Shown here one piece after another: positions 49,742-58,098 of a stretch of DNA of 64,000 nt. How positions within the stretch are numbered: position 1 is the first letter of the stretch; each line of letters opens with the position of its first letter. The translations under genes and the position numbers were made by a program. The stretch comes from Streptomyces sp. NBC_00236 (GTDB taxonomy: Bacteria > Actinomycetota > Actinomycetes > Streptomycetales > Streptomycetaceae). The notes below the pieces were generated by a model. That model was not told the origin of the DNA. It made no database searches and was given only the letters and a program-made list of their open reading frames with translations. The stretch is taken from contig NZ_CP108100.1 in the NCBI RefSeq assembly GCF_036195045.1, positions 2,976,001 through 3,040,000 on the forward strand, read 5' to 3'.

Positions 49742-51073
49742 TCACACTTCGGCGTAGCTGAGCTGGGGCTTCGCCGGGACGGCCGCGGTGCGGCGAAGGT
49801 ATACCGCCCAGGTGAGCACGAAGCACACTCCGTAGAAGGCGAGGAAGGACCAGAAGGCTGCCGTTCCGGTGCCCGAGGTCTGGAAGGACTGGCGGAAGGC
49901 GAGGTTGATGGCGAGCCCGCCGAGCGCCCCGACCGCGCCGATGAGCCCCATCGCCGCGCCGGACAGCCGGCGCCCCTGGGCCGCCGCCTCCTCGCCGCGC
50001 AGCCCCTGGGCGATCGCCTTGGCGTGGAAGATGCCGGGGATCATCTTGAACGTCGATCCGTTGCCGAGCCCCGTGAGGACGAACAGCGCGGTGAAGCCGA
50101 TCAGGAACACGGTGAGCGATTCGATGCCGGAGGCGTAGACGACGACACCGGTCGCCACGGCCATCGCCGCGTAGTTCGCCAGGGTGATCCGGGCGCCGCC
50201 GTACCGGTCGGCCAGCCAGCCGCCGACCGGCCTGATGAGCGAGCCCAGCAGCGGGCCGATGAAGGTGAGCGAGGCGGCCTGCAGCGGGGTCCGGCCGAAC
50301 TGGGTCTGCAGGACGAGCCCGAAGGCGAAGCTGTAGCCGATGAAGGAGCCGAAGGTGCCGATGTAGAGCACCGCCATGATCCAGGTGTGCGGGTCGCGGG
50401 CGGCGTCCTTCGCGGCCCCGGTGTCGTTCTGCACGGGCGCCAGGTTGTCCATGAACCTCGCGGCGCACAGTCCGGCGACGACGATCAGCGGGATGTACAC
50501 GCCGAGCACGATCCGCGGGTGCATGGCGCCCGCCGTCCCGATCACGAGCAGCCCGATGAGCTGTACGACGGGCACGCCGATGTTGCCGCCGCCCGCGTTC
50601 AGCCCGAGCGCCCAGCCCTTCTTGCGCAGCGGGAAGAAGGCGTTGATGTTCGTCATGGAGGAGGCGAAGTTGCCGCCGCCGATGCCGGTCAGCGCGGCCA
50701 CGGCCACGAAGGTGGTGTACGAGGTCCCCGGCTCCATCACCATGAAGGCGGCGACCGTCGGCACCAGCAGGGTGAACGCGCTGAACACCGTCCAGTTCCG
50801 GCCGCCGAACCTGGCCACGGCGAAGGTGTACGGGATCCGCACGAGGGCCCCGACCAGCGTCGCGGTGGAGATCAGGAAGAACTTCCCGGCCGGGTCCACC
50901 CCGTACTCCGGCCCCATGAACAGGACCATCACCGACCACAGGGTCCAGATGGAGAACCCGATGTGCTCGGAGAGTACGGAGAACCAGAGGTTCCGGCGGG
51001 CGATCCGCTCGCCCTTCTCCTTCCAGAACGTCTCGTCCTCGGGTTCCCAGTGCTCGATCCAACGGCCAGCCAT
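49742..51073 (-). CDS. narK: Nitrate/nitrite MFS transporter
   Basis: A 443-residue NNP-family transporter with 12 hydrophobic segments. The nitrate signature loops are visible: GIGGGNFASSMTNINAFFP (~125-143; the first NS motif with GxGGGNF) and GLGNGSTFKMIPGIF (~332-346; second NS motif). ATG 51073 has GGAGG 6 bases upstream. A GlnR-like box is 53 bp upstream. It lies just before nnaR on the same strand, with a 129-bp gap and a hairpin. Direction (nitrate uptake or nitrite export) is not told by sequence. Confidence 0.94.
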   Translation of the reverse strand: MAGRWIEHWEPEDETFWKEKGERIARRNLWFSVLSEHIGFSIWTLWSVMVLFMGPEYGVDPAGKFFLISTATLVGALVRIPYTFAVARFGGRNWTVFSAFTLLVPTVAAFMVMEPGTSYTTFVAVAALTGIGGGNFASSMTNINAFFPLRKKGWALGLNAGGGNIGVPVVQLIGLLVIGTAGAMHPRIVLGVYIPLIVVAGLCAARFMDNLAPVQNDTGAAKDAARDPHTWIMAVLYIGTFGSFIGYSFAFGLVLQTQFGRTPLQAASLTFIGPLLGSLIRPVGGWLADRYGGARITLANYAAMAVATGVVVYASGIESLTVFLIGFTALFVLTGLGNGSTFKMIPGIFHAKAIAQGLRGEEAAAQGRRLSGAAMGLIGAVGALGGLAINLAFRQSFQTSGTGTAAFWSFLAFYGVCFVLTWAVYLRRTAAVPAKPQLSYAEV

Positions 51074-51125
51074 CACGCGCCTCCACGGGTGGTCGGGGTG
51101 TTGTCCCCGACGCTAGTCAGCGCGC

Positions 51126-51141
51126 GTTTCGGTGTGGTGCC
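51126..51141. promoter_or_regulatory. GlnR-box-like site upstream of narK
   Basis: On the minus strand GGCAC-n6-GAAAC matches the GlnR pattern GTNAC-n6-GAAAC with one mismatch. A further GTCAC lies just before it. It sits 53-68 bp upstream of narK ATG, a reasonable regulatory position. Confidence 0.5.
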
Positions 51142-51167
51142 GCGAGGTGACCGGTGCGCAACCTTGC

Positions 51168-51197
51168 TCTCACCGGGCCGGGAGGGGCCCGGTGAGA
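51168..51197. terminator. Terminator of the mat/acyltransferase operon
   Basis: TCTCACCGGGCC and its complement around a short loop, immediately after the acyltransferase stop on the minus strand. Confidence 0.75.
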
Positions 51198-51203
51198 CGT
51201 GGC

Positions 51204-52568
51204 TCAGCGCCGGCGCGTACCACCGGGCACGGCGGCCGCGCGGCTCCCGGCACCGGCCTTGCGCGACTGTCCGTTGGGCCAGAGCCTCGGACGGCGCTTG
51301 GCGGCGACGTCCTCGACCCAGCCGACGGAGAGGATCATCAGCCCGATCAGCGGCCAGACGACGATCAGCGCCAGCGCGTTGTCCGAGGCCTCGATGTAGG
51401 TGCCGAGGTGGTCGCCGACCCAGGGCACGCTCCACAGCTGGTCGATGAGCAGGAATCCGGCCATCAGCAGCAGGTTGTGCCAGAGGTAGATGGTCACGGC
51501 CCGGTTGTTGGCGAGCGTGACCAGACTGTCCCAGCCGGCCAGCCGGCCCGGCAGCTGCCGCCAGGAGGGCGCGTACTGCAGGAGGATCACGCAGAAGCCG
51601 AGCGACCAGGTGGCCTGGGCGAGCGGGATCTCGTCGAGGTTCCAGCCCTCCTCGGTGAGGTGCCCGGAGGCCCACCAGAGCGCGAAGGCCATGAGGAACG
51701 TCGCCATCGAGACGGTGAGGTAGCGCGGGACGGTCCGCAGCAGCCCGTCGTTGTGCGCGAAGCCGAGGATCCAGCAGGAGCCGAACACGGCGAAGTCGAC
51801 CAGCCCCTCGCCCGCGGTGCCCGGCACGGTGACCAGTCCGGTGCCGATCACGGCGGTGAGACCGATGGGGGCGAGCAGCGTCACCCAGGGAAGCCTGCGG
51901 AAGGCCTTGAGCAACAGCGGTGAGGCCAGCACGAACCACAGATAGGCGCGGATGTACCAGAGCGGTCCCATCGCCTGCTCGGCCCAGGAGGTCTCCAGGA
52001 AGCCGCCCTCGGAGCCGTTCTCCCACGGGAAGGGGGGTGTGCCTACCGGGAGCAGGTAGCAGCCCAGTTTGAGGAACCACCAGATGCCCTCCTCGCGGAC
52101 CGGTTTCCAGCCGAGCAGGAAGACCACGGGGACGACGACCGCGAGGAACGCCCACATCGGCGGGAGCAGCCGCCGCAGCCGGCTGCGGACGACGCTCCAC
52201 GCGGGCCTCGCCAGCGACCGGGCCATCAGCGAACCGGCCAGGGCGAACATGACGCCCATGGAGGGGAAGACGACGGTCAGCCAGGCCCAGCCGAAGAGGT
52301 GGAACACGACGACGCGGACGAGCGCCACCGCGCGCAGCAGGTCGAGATAGCGGTCCCGGCCCGGTGCCGCGGCGGGCGGCGCGGCTTCGGGCTCCGGTGC
52401 GGGCGGCACGGGTGCGGGGGCCTGCGTCCAGGGCACCGGTCCGGTCGGCCGGGCCCACTCCCCCTGGCCGGACAGCGGCGTCCCGGCCTGCGGCTGAACC
52501 GGGAACGGCACCGTGTGCGGCTCCGGCGGCTGCTGCGGGTACGCGGAGGGCTGGCTGGGACGGGTCAT
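51204..52568 (-). CDS. Membrane acyltransferase (acyltransferase 3/OafA type)
   Basis: A 454-residue integral membrane acyltransferase. A Pro/Gln-rich N-terminal ~70 residues are followed by RDRYLDLLRAVALVRVVVFH (~71-90), the conserved start of the AT3 fold with the catalytic His (VFHLFGW). About ten hydrophobic segments follow, with GPLWYIRAYLWFVL (~200). AT3 enzymes acylate extracellular polysaccharides. The ATG overlaps the matB stop (ATGA), so it should modify the polymer made by MatB, for example by O-acetylation or succinylation. That coupling is read directly; the substrate is inference. Confidence 0.87.
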   Translation of the reverse strand: MTRPSQPSAYPQQPPEPHTVPFPVQPQAGTPLSGQGEWARPTGPVPWTQAPAPVPPAPEPEAAPPAAAPGRDRYLDLLRAVALVRVVVFHLFGWAWLTVVFPSMGVMFALAGSLMARSLARPAWSVVRSRLRRLLPPMWAFLAVVVPVVFLLGWKPVREEGIWWFLKLGCYLLPVGTPPFPWENGSEGGFLETSWAEQAMGPLWYIRAYLWFVLASPLLLKAFRRLPWVTLLAPIGLTAVIGTGLVTVPGTAGEGLVDFAVFGSCWILGFAHNDGLLRTVPRYLTVSMATFLMAFALWWASGHLTEEGWNLDEIPLAQATWSLGFCVILLQYAPSWRQLPGRLAGWDSLVTLANNRAVTIYLWHNLLLMAGFLLIDQLWSVPWVGDHLGTYIEASDNALALIVVWPLIGLMILSVGWVEDVAAKRRPRLWPNGQSRKAGAGSRAAAVPGGTRRR

Positions 52569-54757
52569 GCGACGGGCCTCCGGTCGGTGCTGCGCCGGCT
52601 CTGGCTCGGCATCGAACCGGGCGCCTCCACGGCCCCCGTGCGGCGGAGTTTCTGCCAGCGGAGCCGGCCGCCGGTGAGAGCGGTGATCCAGGACTGGAGC
52701 AGCACCACGTACATGAGCTGCCGGTAGAGGACCTGCTGGAGGGGCAGCGAGAGCAGATGGGTCATGCGCTCCCGGTCGAGCCGGAAGGCGTACGCGGCGC
52801 AGACGGCCTGCACCGCGAGAACGCCGAGCCAGGCGACCACCGTCTGCCCGGTCGGGCCGAAGACCAGCCCGTAGAGCAGGAAGACGTCGATGAGCGGGGC
52901 GAGCAGCGGGGCGACGACCATGAACAGGGCGACGAACGGCAGCCCGACACGTCCGAAGCGGCCGGACGGGCCGCGCTCGATCACCGCGCGGCGGTGCTTC
53001 CAGATGGCCTGCATCGTGCCGTACGACCACCGGTAGCGCTGCGACCAGAGCTGCTGCACGGACTCCGGCGCCTCGGTCCAGGCACGGGCGTTCTCCGCGT
53101 ACACGACGCGCCAGCCGTCCCGGTGCAGGGCCATCGTGACGTCGGTGTCCTCGGCGAGGGTGTCCTCGCTCATGCCGCCGATCCGGTTCAGCGCGTCGCG
53201 GCGGAACGCCCCGACCGCGCCGGGGATCGTGGGCATGCAGCCCAGCATGTCGTACATCCGGCGGTCGAGGTTGAAGCCCATCACGTACTCGATGTGCTGC
53301 CAGGCGCCGATCAGTGAGTCGCGGTTGCCGACCTTGGCGTTGCCCGCGACGGCCCCGACCCGGGGGTCGGCGAAGGGCTGCACCAGCTCGCGGACGGTGG
53401 ACGGTTCGAAGACCGTGTCACCGTCCATCATCACGATGATGTCGTAGCGGGCGTGCGCGATGCCGTTGTTCAGGGCGGCGGGCTTTCCGGCGTTGCGCTG
53501 GCGCACGACCCGGACGCCGGGCAGCCGCATCCGGTCGACGAGGTCCGCGGTGCCGTCCGTGGAGCCGTCGTCGATGACGATGACCTCCAGCGGGTAGTCG
53601 CTCGCCATCAGGGAGCGGACCGTGTTGGCGATGCACTTGCTCTCGTTGTACGCGGGCACCAGGACGGACACGGGGCGGGTGAGCGGTTCGCCCCAGCTGA
53701 AGTCCTTCTTGCGGACCCGGCGGGCGTGCGCGAAGGACAGCAGCAGCATCAGGCCGAAGCGCGCCAGGACCAGGACCCCGATGACGGCGAGACCGACGAC
53801 CAGGACGTCGGTGATGTGCTCCGAGACCTCGACGGCGGAGACGAACGCCTTGCCCTTCCAGAGCGCGTACCCGGTGACGGGGGTGTGCGCGCTGGGGGCG
53901 CCCAGGGCGTCGGTGAGGTTGGCGAACTCGTAGCCGCGCGCCTGCATCTTCGGCAGGAACTCACCCAGGGCGGTGACGGTCTGGGACCGGTCGCCTCCGG
54001 AGTCGTGCATGAGGATGATGGCGCCCTCGCCGCCCTTGGGGGTGGCCCGGTCGATGATCGCCCGGACGCCGGGCCGCTTCCAGTCCTCGCTGTCGGTGTT
54101 GTTGACGACGGTGAGGTAGCCGCGGCTGCCGACGTACTGGGTGACCGGCCAGGACTTGTCGTCCATGGCGTCGGCGAACGAGGAGTAGGGCGGCCGGAAC
54201 AGGGAGGTGCGGATGCCGGCCGCGCCCGCCAGCGCCAGCTGGTTCTGCGACAGCTCCCAGTCGATGCGGCCGGTGGACTGGTACGAGAGGTCGGGGTGGT
54301 TGAACGTGTGCAGCCCCACCTCGTGGCCTTCCTCGACCATGCGCTCCACCAGATCGGGGTAGCGGGAGGCCATGGTGCCGGTGACGAAGAAGACGCCGTG
54401 GGCGTCGTACTCCTTCAGCTTGTCGAGCACCCGGGGGGTCCACACCGGGTCGGGGCCGTCGTCGAAGGTCAGCACGATCCGGTGGTCGGGGATCCGCAGC
54501 GTCTTCGCGGGTTCGGTGGCGCTGCGCGCGTCGATGACCGGGCCGCCGTCCAGCACCTGCTCGGGCACCCGGTCGGTGGCCGCCGGTGGCTGGATCCGGT
54601 GGTCGGCGAGGATTTCGCTGTGCACGTAGCCGCGCAGCATCAGCATGGCGAGCAGGGCAACGAGGAACAGGAACGGCAGCATGTAGCGCATGGGAAGTCT
54701 GCGCCGACGGGTCTGCTTCTTACGGTGGTTCCTGACCCGCGGGGCGGGGGTGGTCAT
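52565..54757 (-). CDS. matB: Bifunctional polysaccharide deacetylase/glycosyltransferase 2
   Basis: A 730-residue membrane protein. An N-terminal helix (~22-42) is followed by a CE4/NodB deacetylase domain (~92-285) with LTFDDGPDPVW (metal Asp pair), HTFNHPDLSY (H-x3-H metal site), RPPYSSF and ILMHDSGGD. Two helices lead to a GT2 domain (~365-590): IDDGSTDGT, MMDGDTVFEP (DxD), EDTDVTMAL (catalytic) and QRYRW (Q-x-x-R-W), then C-terminal helices. This matches MatB of S. coelicolor/lividans, which with MatA makes PNAG-like poly-GlcNAc for hyphal aggregation. It abuts matA directly and overlaps the acyltransferase gene. Domain assignment is firm; the symbol is from memory. Confidence 0.85.
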   Translation of the reverse strand: MTTPAPRVRNHRKKQTRRRRLPMRYMLPFLFLVALLAMLMLRGYVHSEILADHRIQPPAATDRVPEQVLDGGPVIDARSATEPAKTLRIPDHRIVLTFDDGPDPVWTPRVLDKLKEYDAHGVFFVTGTMASRYPDLVERMVEEGHEVGLHTFNHPDLSYQSTGRIDWELSQNQLALAGAAGIRTSLFRPPYSSFADAMDDKSWPVTQYVGSRGYLTVVNNTDSEDWKRPGVRAIIDRATPKGGEGAIILMHDSGGDRSQTVTALGEFLPKMQARGYEFANLTDALGAPSAHTPVTGYALWKGKAFVSAVEVSEHITDVLVVGLAVIGVLVLARFGLMLLLSFAHARRVRKKDFSWGEPLTRPVSVLVPAYNESKCIANTVRSLMASDYPLEVIVIDDGSTDGTADLVDRMRLPGVRVVRQRNAGKPAALNNGIAHARYDIIVMMDGDTVFEPSTVRELVQPFADPRVGAVAGNAKVGNRDSLIGAWQHIEYVMGFNLDRRMYDMLGCMPTIPGAVGAFRRDALNRIGGMSEDTLAEDTDVTMALHRDGWRVVYAENARAWTEAPESVQQLWSQRYRWSYGTMQAIWKHRRAVIERGPSGRFGRVGLPFVALFMVVAPLLAPLIDVFLLYGLVFGPTGQTVVAWLGVLAVQAVCAAYAFRLDRERMTHLLSLPLQQVLYRQLMYVVLLQSWITALTGGRLRWQKLRRTGAVEAPGSMPSQSRRSTDRRPVA

Positions 54758-55456
54758 TTAGCTGGCGCCTTCTTGCTCTTGCACAGGGGGATCAGGTGTG
54801 GAAGCCGACGGATTGACCGGGTCCGGGGACGTGACCGGCGCATCGGCGCTCGGCGTCCCGGACGCGGCGGTCGTCGCGGAGGCGGACGTGTCACCGGCAG
54901 GTACACCGCCGGTGGTGCTCGCTCCTGTGGCGGTGTCCCGCGTGGACGGTTCGGAACGGGCCGGGGCGGAGGATCCGGTACCGGGCATCGAGGATCCGCC
55001 GGCACCGACGGCGCCGCCCGGAGCGGCCGCGCTCTCCCCGGTCTGCGGGAGGGGGGACGACGGGACGTCGGGCGTCGTGCCGGGTGTGACCGCGGCTCCC
55101 GGTGTCACACCCTCGGTGACCGGCGTCCGTACCTCTTCCGCCTTGCGGTGTTCCTCCTGGCCGGACAGCGGCAGGAAGGGAGCGGTGGAATTGCCGCCGA
55201 GCAGGGCGACGACGAGCGTCACCGCGTAACCGACGAAGACCGCGGCCAGGACCCAGCCGAACCGTCGGAGCGTCTTGCTGCGCCGGCCGCTCTCGTCGAC
55301 GAAGACCGGACCGTCGGAGCCCTCCGGAACGCTGGGTTCCGGGAGCAGCTCGGAGAGCTGCCGTCCCAGTCCGTCGAGCTGAATGGTGACTTCGTTGGGC
55401 TCGTGGGTGTGTCCCGCACGGGCACCTTCACGCCAAGTTTCCACTGATGTACGCAC
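54758..55456 (-). CDS. matA: Single-pass membrane protein of the mat operon
   Basis: About 232 residues. The cytoplasmic N-terminal ~65 residues are mildly acidic, one helix follows (~67-88, FGWVLAAVFVGYAVTLVVAL), and then an extracytoplasmic Thr/Ser/Pro/Gly-rich low-complexity tail of ~140 residues with no enzyme motif. It immediately precedes matB (stop and ATG adjacent). MatA/MatB from Streptomyces act together in aggregation. The start is uncertain: GTG at 55465, 55456 and 55444 are all in frame and the GGGGGAAG ribosome-like sequence fits none perfectly. Confidence 0.65.
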   Translation of the reverse strand: MRTSVETWREGARAGHTHEPNEVTIQLDGLGRQLSELLPEPSVPEGSDGPVFVDESGRRSKTLRRFGWVLAAVFVGYAVTLVVALLGGNSTAPFLPLSGQEEHRKAEEVRTPVTEGVTPGAAVTPGTTPDVPSSPLPQTGESAAAPGGAVGAGGSSMPGTGSSAPARSEPSTRDTATGASTTGGVPAGDTSASATTAASGTPSADAPVTSPDPVNPSASTPDPPVQEQEGAS

Positions 55457-55773
55457 TTCCCCCACTCAGGATCGGGTGCGCGCAACTGACCGTCTGTGCG
55501 TCGTCGGACCGGGCCCCCACCCTGACCTACGCGCCCCCTACCACAGTGCACCCGGGCCATGAATGTAGCGCACGCCGACGACACTCCGACCCCACGGACG
55601 GGTGTTGTTCATCATGAGAGATACATCTGTTTTCGAACCGTGGTGCGGGCCCTGCCCCGGACGGGCCGACCCCTCCCACGCGTGGGAGCGCGGTGCATGA
55701 CGCACGCCGGGGGCGCACGCCCCCGGGGCGCCGACCGCGGGCGCACGGCACCGGGCGCACGGCACCGGGCAGC
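55457..55773. other. Intergenic region upstream of the mat operon
   Basis: A 317-bp region with no credible gene. It should contain the mat promoter on the minus strand; the relatively AT-rich patch at 55605-55640 is the best place for it. A C/G-rich hairpin lies at about 55704-55732 and a 14-bp unit (GCACGGCACCGGGC) repeats at 55741-55771. Confidence 0.4.
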
Positions 55774-55816
55774 AAAAAAACGAGGACCCCGCTGCCGGTG
55801 GCAGCGGGGTCCTCGT
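55774..55816 (-). terminator. Intrinsic terminator of ssrA
   Basis: Seventeen-base perfect arms (55780-55796 and 55800-55816) with a GGT loop, followed on the minus strand by T7. It begins 15 bp after the tmRNA 3' end. Confidence 0.9.
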
Positions 55817-55830
55817 TCACATGGGAATTG

Positions 55831-56215
55831 TGGAGATGGCGGGAATCGAACCCGCGTCCAACGGTGCGGAACCAGGGCTTCTCCGAGTGCAGTTCGCTTC
55901 GCTTTTCTCGGCCCCGGAGGTCACGCGAACAAGCCTCCGACAGGCCCAGCCACTGTTTGATTTCCTCCTAGGCCCCGTGACCGGGCTTAGAAGTTTAGAT
56001 CCCTAGTTGATGCCAGGATCCGGGTCGGGATCACCCCCGGGCTGACACTCCGCAGAGTCTTCGCTTAGCTGCTAATTAGGCAGCGAGGGCGAAGGCGGAG
56101 GAATCGCGCTTAGAAGTGGCGATTATTGTTTGCGACATATGGTTTACGAGATCATTGTCGCTTCCTCGACTCGCTTCCCCTGCCTCGACATCCGCTGTCG
56201 AAACCGATCATCCCC
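55831..56215 (-). ncRNA. ssrA: tmRNA
   Basis: A 385-nt transfer-messenger RNA that rescues stalled ribosomes. The 5' GGGGATG pairs with 3' CATCTCC to form the acceptor (one G-U pair), and the discriminator is A. CCA is not encoded and must be added. The T arm carries GGGTTCGATTCCCG-type sequence near the 3' end. The tag reading frame is at 56120-56076. The adjacent smpB gene encodes its partner protein, as in many actinobacteria. Confidence 0.95.
56076..56120 (-). other. tmRNA tag-peptide reading frame
   Basis: The resume codon GCC leads to ATSKRDSSAFALAA followed by TAA. The AFALAA end is the degron read by Clp proteases. The tag is two residues shorter than the S. coelicolor tag I recall (ANTKRDSSQQAFALAA). 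An upstream GCA AAC frame ends quickly without LAA, so it is not used. Confidence 0.8.
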
Positions 56216-56335
56216 ATGTTGATTTTTCAAAGGTGGTGCACACCCCGTGGGGTGCAGTGCCATCGTACGTGACCAACGCACGACGATGCCAGCGTATTCC
56301 TGCCGCACCGGCCGGCAGCCACTGGCGCGGTGCGC

Positions 56336-56824
56336 TCAGGCGCTCCGCTGACGGCGGCGGGCCGCCGAGATCGCCCGGTTCGTCTCCCTCGTGTCCTGCT
56401 TCTCGCGCAGCGTCTGCCGCTTGTCGTACTCCTTCTTGCCCTTCGCCAGCGCGATCTCGACCTTGACCCGGCCGCCCGTGAAGTACAGGGCGAGCGGCAC
56501 GATCGTGTGCCCGGTCTCCTGGGACTTCGACTCCAGCTTGTCGATCTCGGCCCGGTGCATCAGCAGCTTGCGCTTGCGCTTGGCGGAGTGGTTGGTCCAG
56601 GTCCCCTGGACGTACTCCGGGACGTGGATGTTGTGCAGCCACGCCTCGCCGCCGTCGATCTGCACGAAGCCGTCCACCAGGGAGGCCCGGCCCATGCGCA
56701 GCGATTTGACCTCGGTCCCCATCAGGACGAGACCGCACTCGTAGGTGTCGAGGATGGTGTAGTCGTGGCGCGCCTTCTTGTTCTGCGCGACCATCTTGCG
56801 CCCGGTGTCTTTTTCCTTAGCCAT
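56336..56824 (-). CDS. smpB: SsrA-binding protein
   Basis: A 162-residue Smp[27 protein letters not shown] (N-terminal OB-fold, ~18-43) has the conserved [16 protein letters not shown] follows, then [10 protein letters not shown]. The C-terminal basic tail ([19 protein letters not shown] then [10 protein letters not shown]) inserts in the mRNA channel. It binds tmRNA and delivers it to stalled ribosomes. It is 121 bp upstream of ssrA on the same strand. Confidence 0.96.
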   Translation of the reverse strand: MAKEKDTGRKMVAQNKKARHDYTILDTYECGLVLMGTEVKSLRMGRASLVDGFVQIDGGEAWLHNIHVPEYVQGTWTNHSAKRKRKLLMHRAEIDKLESKSQETGHTIVPLALYFTGGRVKVEIALAKGKKEYDKRQTLREKQDTRETNRAISAARRRQRSA

Positions 56825-56842
56825 AGTGCGGCCATTTTCGCA

Positions 56843-58030
56843 CTACGACCCACCCCCGAGGCCACTCAATACCGTCTCGGCCCGCTCCTGGGCCCGCGCG
56901 CTCACCGCGAGGTCGGGCGTGATGCCGCGGCCGTCGACGCTACGGCCCGCCGGTGTGCGGTAGTGCCCCACGGTCAGCTCGGCCACGGAGCCGCCCGCCA
57001 GCCTGCTCGGCATCTGGACGGATCCCTTGCCGAAGGTCCGCGAACCTACCGTGACCGCCCGGCCCCGGTCCTGCAGGGCGCCGGTCAGCAGCTCGGCCGC
57101 GCTCATGGTCCCGCCGTCGACGAGGACGACGACGGGGCGCCCGGTGTCGCCGCCCGCCTCCGCGTACAGCGCGCGCTGTTCCCCGTGCACGTCGTACGTG
57201 GCGACCAGGCCGCCGTCCAGGAAGGCGGAGGCGGCGGTGACGGCCTCGGTGACGAGGCCTCCGGAGTTACCGCGCAGGTCCAGCAGCACACCGGCACCCG
57301 CCGGCGCCTTCCGGACCGCGTCACGGACCGCGGTGCCGGATCCCTTGGTGAACGAGTCCACCTCGATCAGCACAGCTGCGGAGGAATCGGAACGGTACGG
57401 TCCGAGCCGCCGCACCGAGACGGCCTCGGTGGTGAGCCGGGCCCGCCGCAGCGTCTCGGTCCGGGTGACGGACCCCCGCTGGACGCCCAGCACCACGGTG
57501 CTCCCGGCGGCGGCGCCGGTACGGTCGCCCCGCAGCAGGGCCACGACGTCGGAGACCGCGCGCTTGTCGACCCGGTGGCCGTCGACCGTGCGCAGCAGAT
57601 CGCCGGCGCGGATTCCGGCCCGCGCGGCGGGGCCGCCCCGCTGGACCCGGGTGACCGTGACCAGGCCGTCCGCGGAACGCCGGGCGGCGAGCCCGACGCC
57701 CGTGTACGAACCGTCGAGGGCCTGCTCGAACTCCTGGTACTCCCGCTCGTCGTAGACCGCGCCCCAACGGTCCCCGCTGCGGCTGACGGCCTCCTCGGCC
57801 GCCTCCGTACCGGACTTGCCGTCGGCCACGGCCTCGGCTGCCGCGTCGGCCACGGCGTCCCGGTCGGCGGAGCTGGCGACGGACCGGGTCTCTATCTCGG
57901 TGCTCCGCCCCTCCCCGCGCGGCAGCGCACCGGTGGCGGCCGCGGTGGCGAGCACACTCGCGAAGACCAATGTCAGGGCCGCCCCGCGGCGGACGCCGCG
58001 GGACCCGAAACGGTTCTCAGGGCCCGGCAT
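56843..58030 (-). CDS. S41-family (CtpA-like) serine protease
   Basis: A 395-residue exported C-terminal processing protease. A signal or anchor is at ~15-38. A PDZ domain is at ~110-190 (GVGLAARRSADGLVTVTRVQ, GIRAGDLLRTVDGHRV). The catalytic Ser is in GGTMSAAELLTGAL (~312) and the Lys in RTFGKGSVQ (~337); LLDLRGNSGGLVTEA (~268) is the substrate-binding loop. It is between smpB and ftsX on the same strand, a conserved actinobacterial arrangement. It may process envelope proteins at division or growth sites; this is inference. Confidence 0.92.
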   Translation of the reverse strand: MPGPENRFGSRGVRRGAALTLVFASVLATAAATGALPRGEGRSTEIETRSVASSADRDAVADAAAEAVADGKSGTEAAEEAVSRSGDRWGAVYDEREYQEFEQALDGSYTGVGLAARRSADGLVTVTRVQRGGPAARAGIRAGDLLRTVDGHRVDKRAVSDVVALLRGDRTGAAAGSTVVLGVQRGSVTRTETLRRARLTTEAVSVRRLGPYRSDSSAAVLIEVDSFTKGSGTAVRDAVRKAPAGAGVLLDLRGNSGGLVTEAVTAASAFLDGGLVATYDVHGEQRALYAEAGGDTGRPVVVLVDGGTMSAAELLTGALQDRGRAVTVGSRTFGKGSVQMPSRLAGGSVAELTVGHYRTPAGRSVDGRGITPDLAVSARAQERAETVLSGLGGGS

Positions 58031-58098
58031 GGCGCCGAGTCTAGGACAACGCCCCGTCGGCGCACGGCCCGTTGGCCGCGCGCCCCACGGGGCGCATG

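Noticed and set aside
56120..56150. tmRNA tag starting at GCA AAC
   Set aside because: That frame stops after seven codons without the LAA degron; the GCC frame ends in AFALAA.
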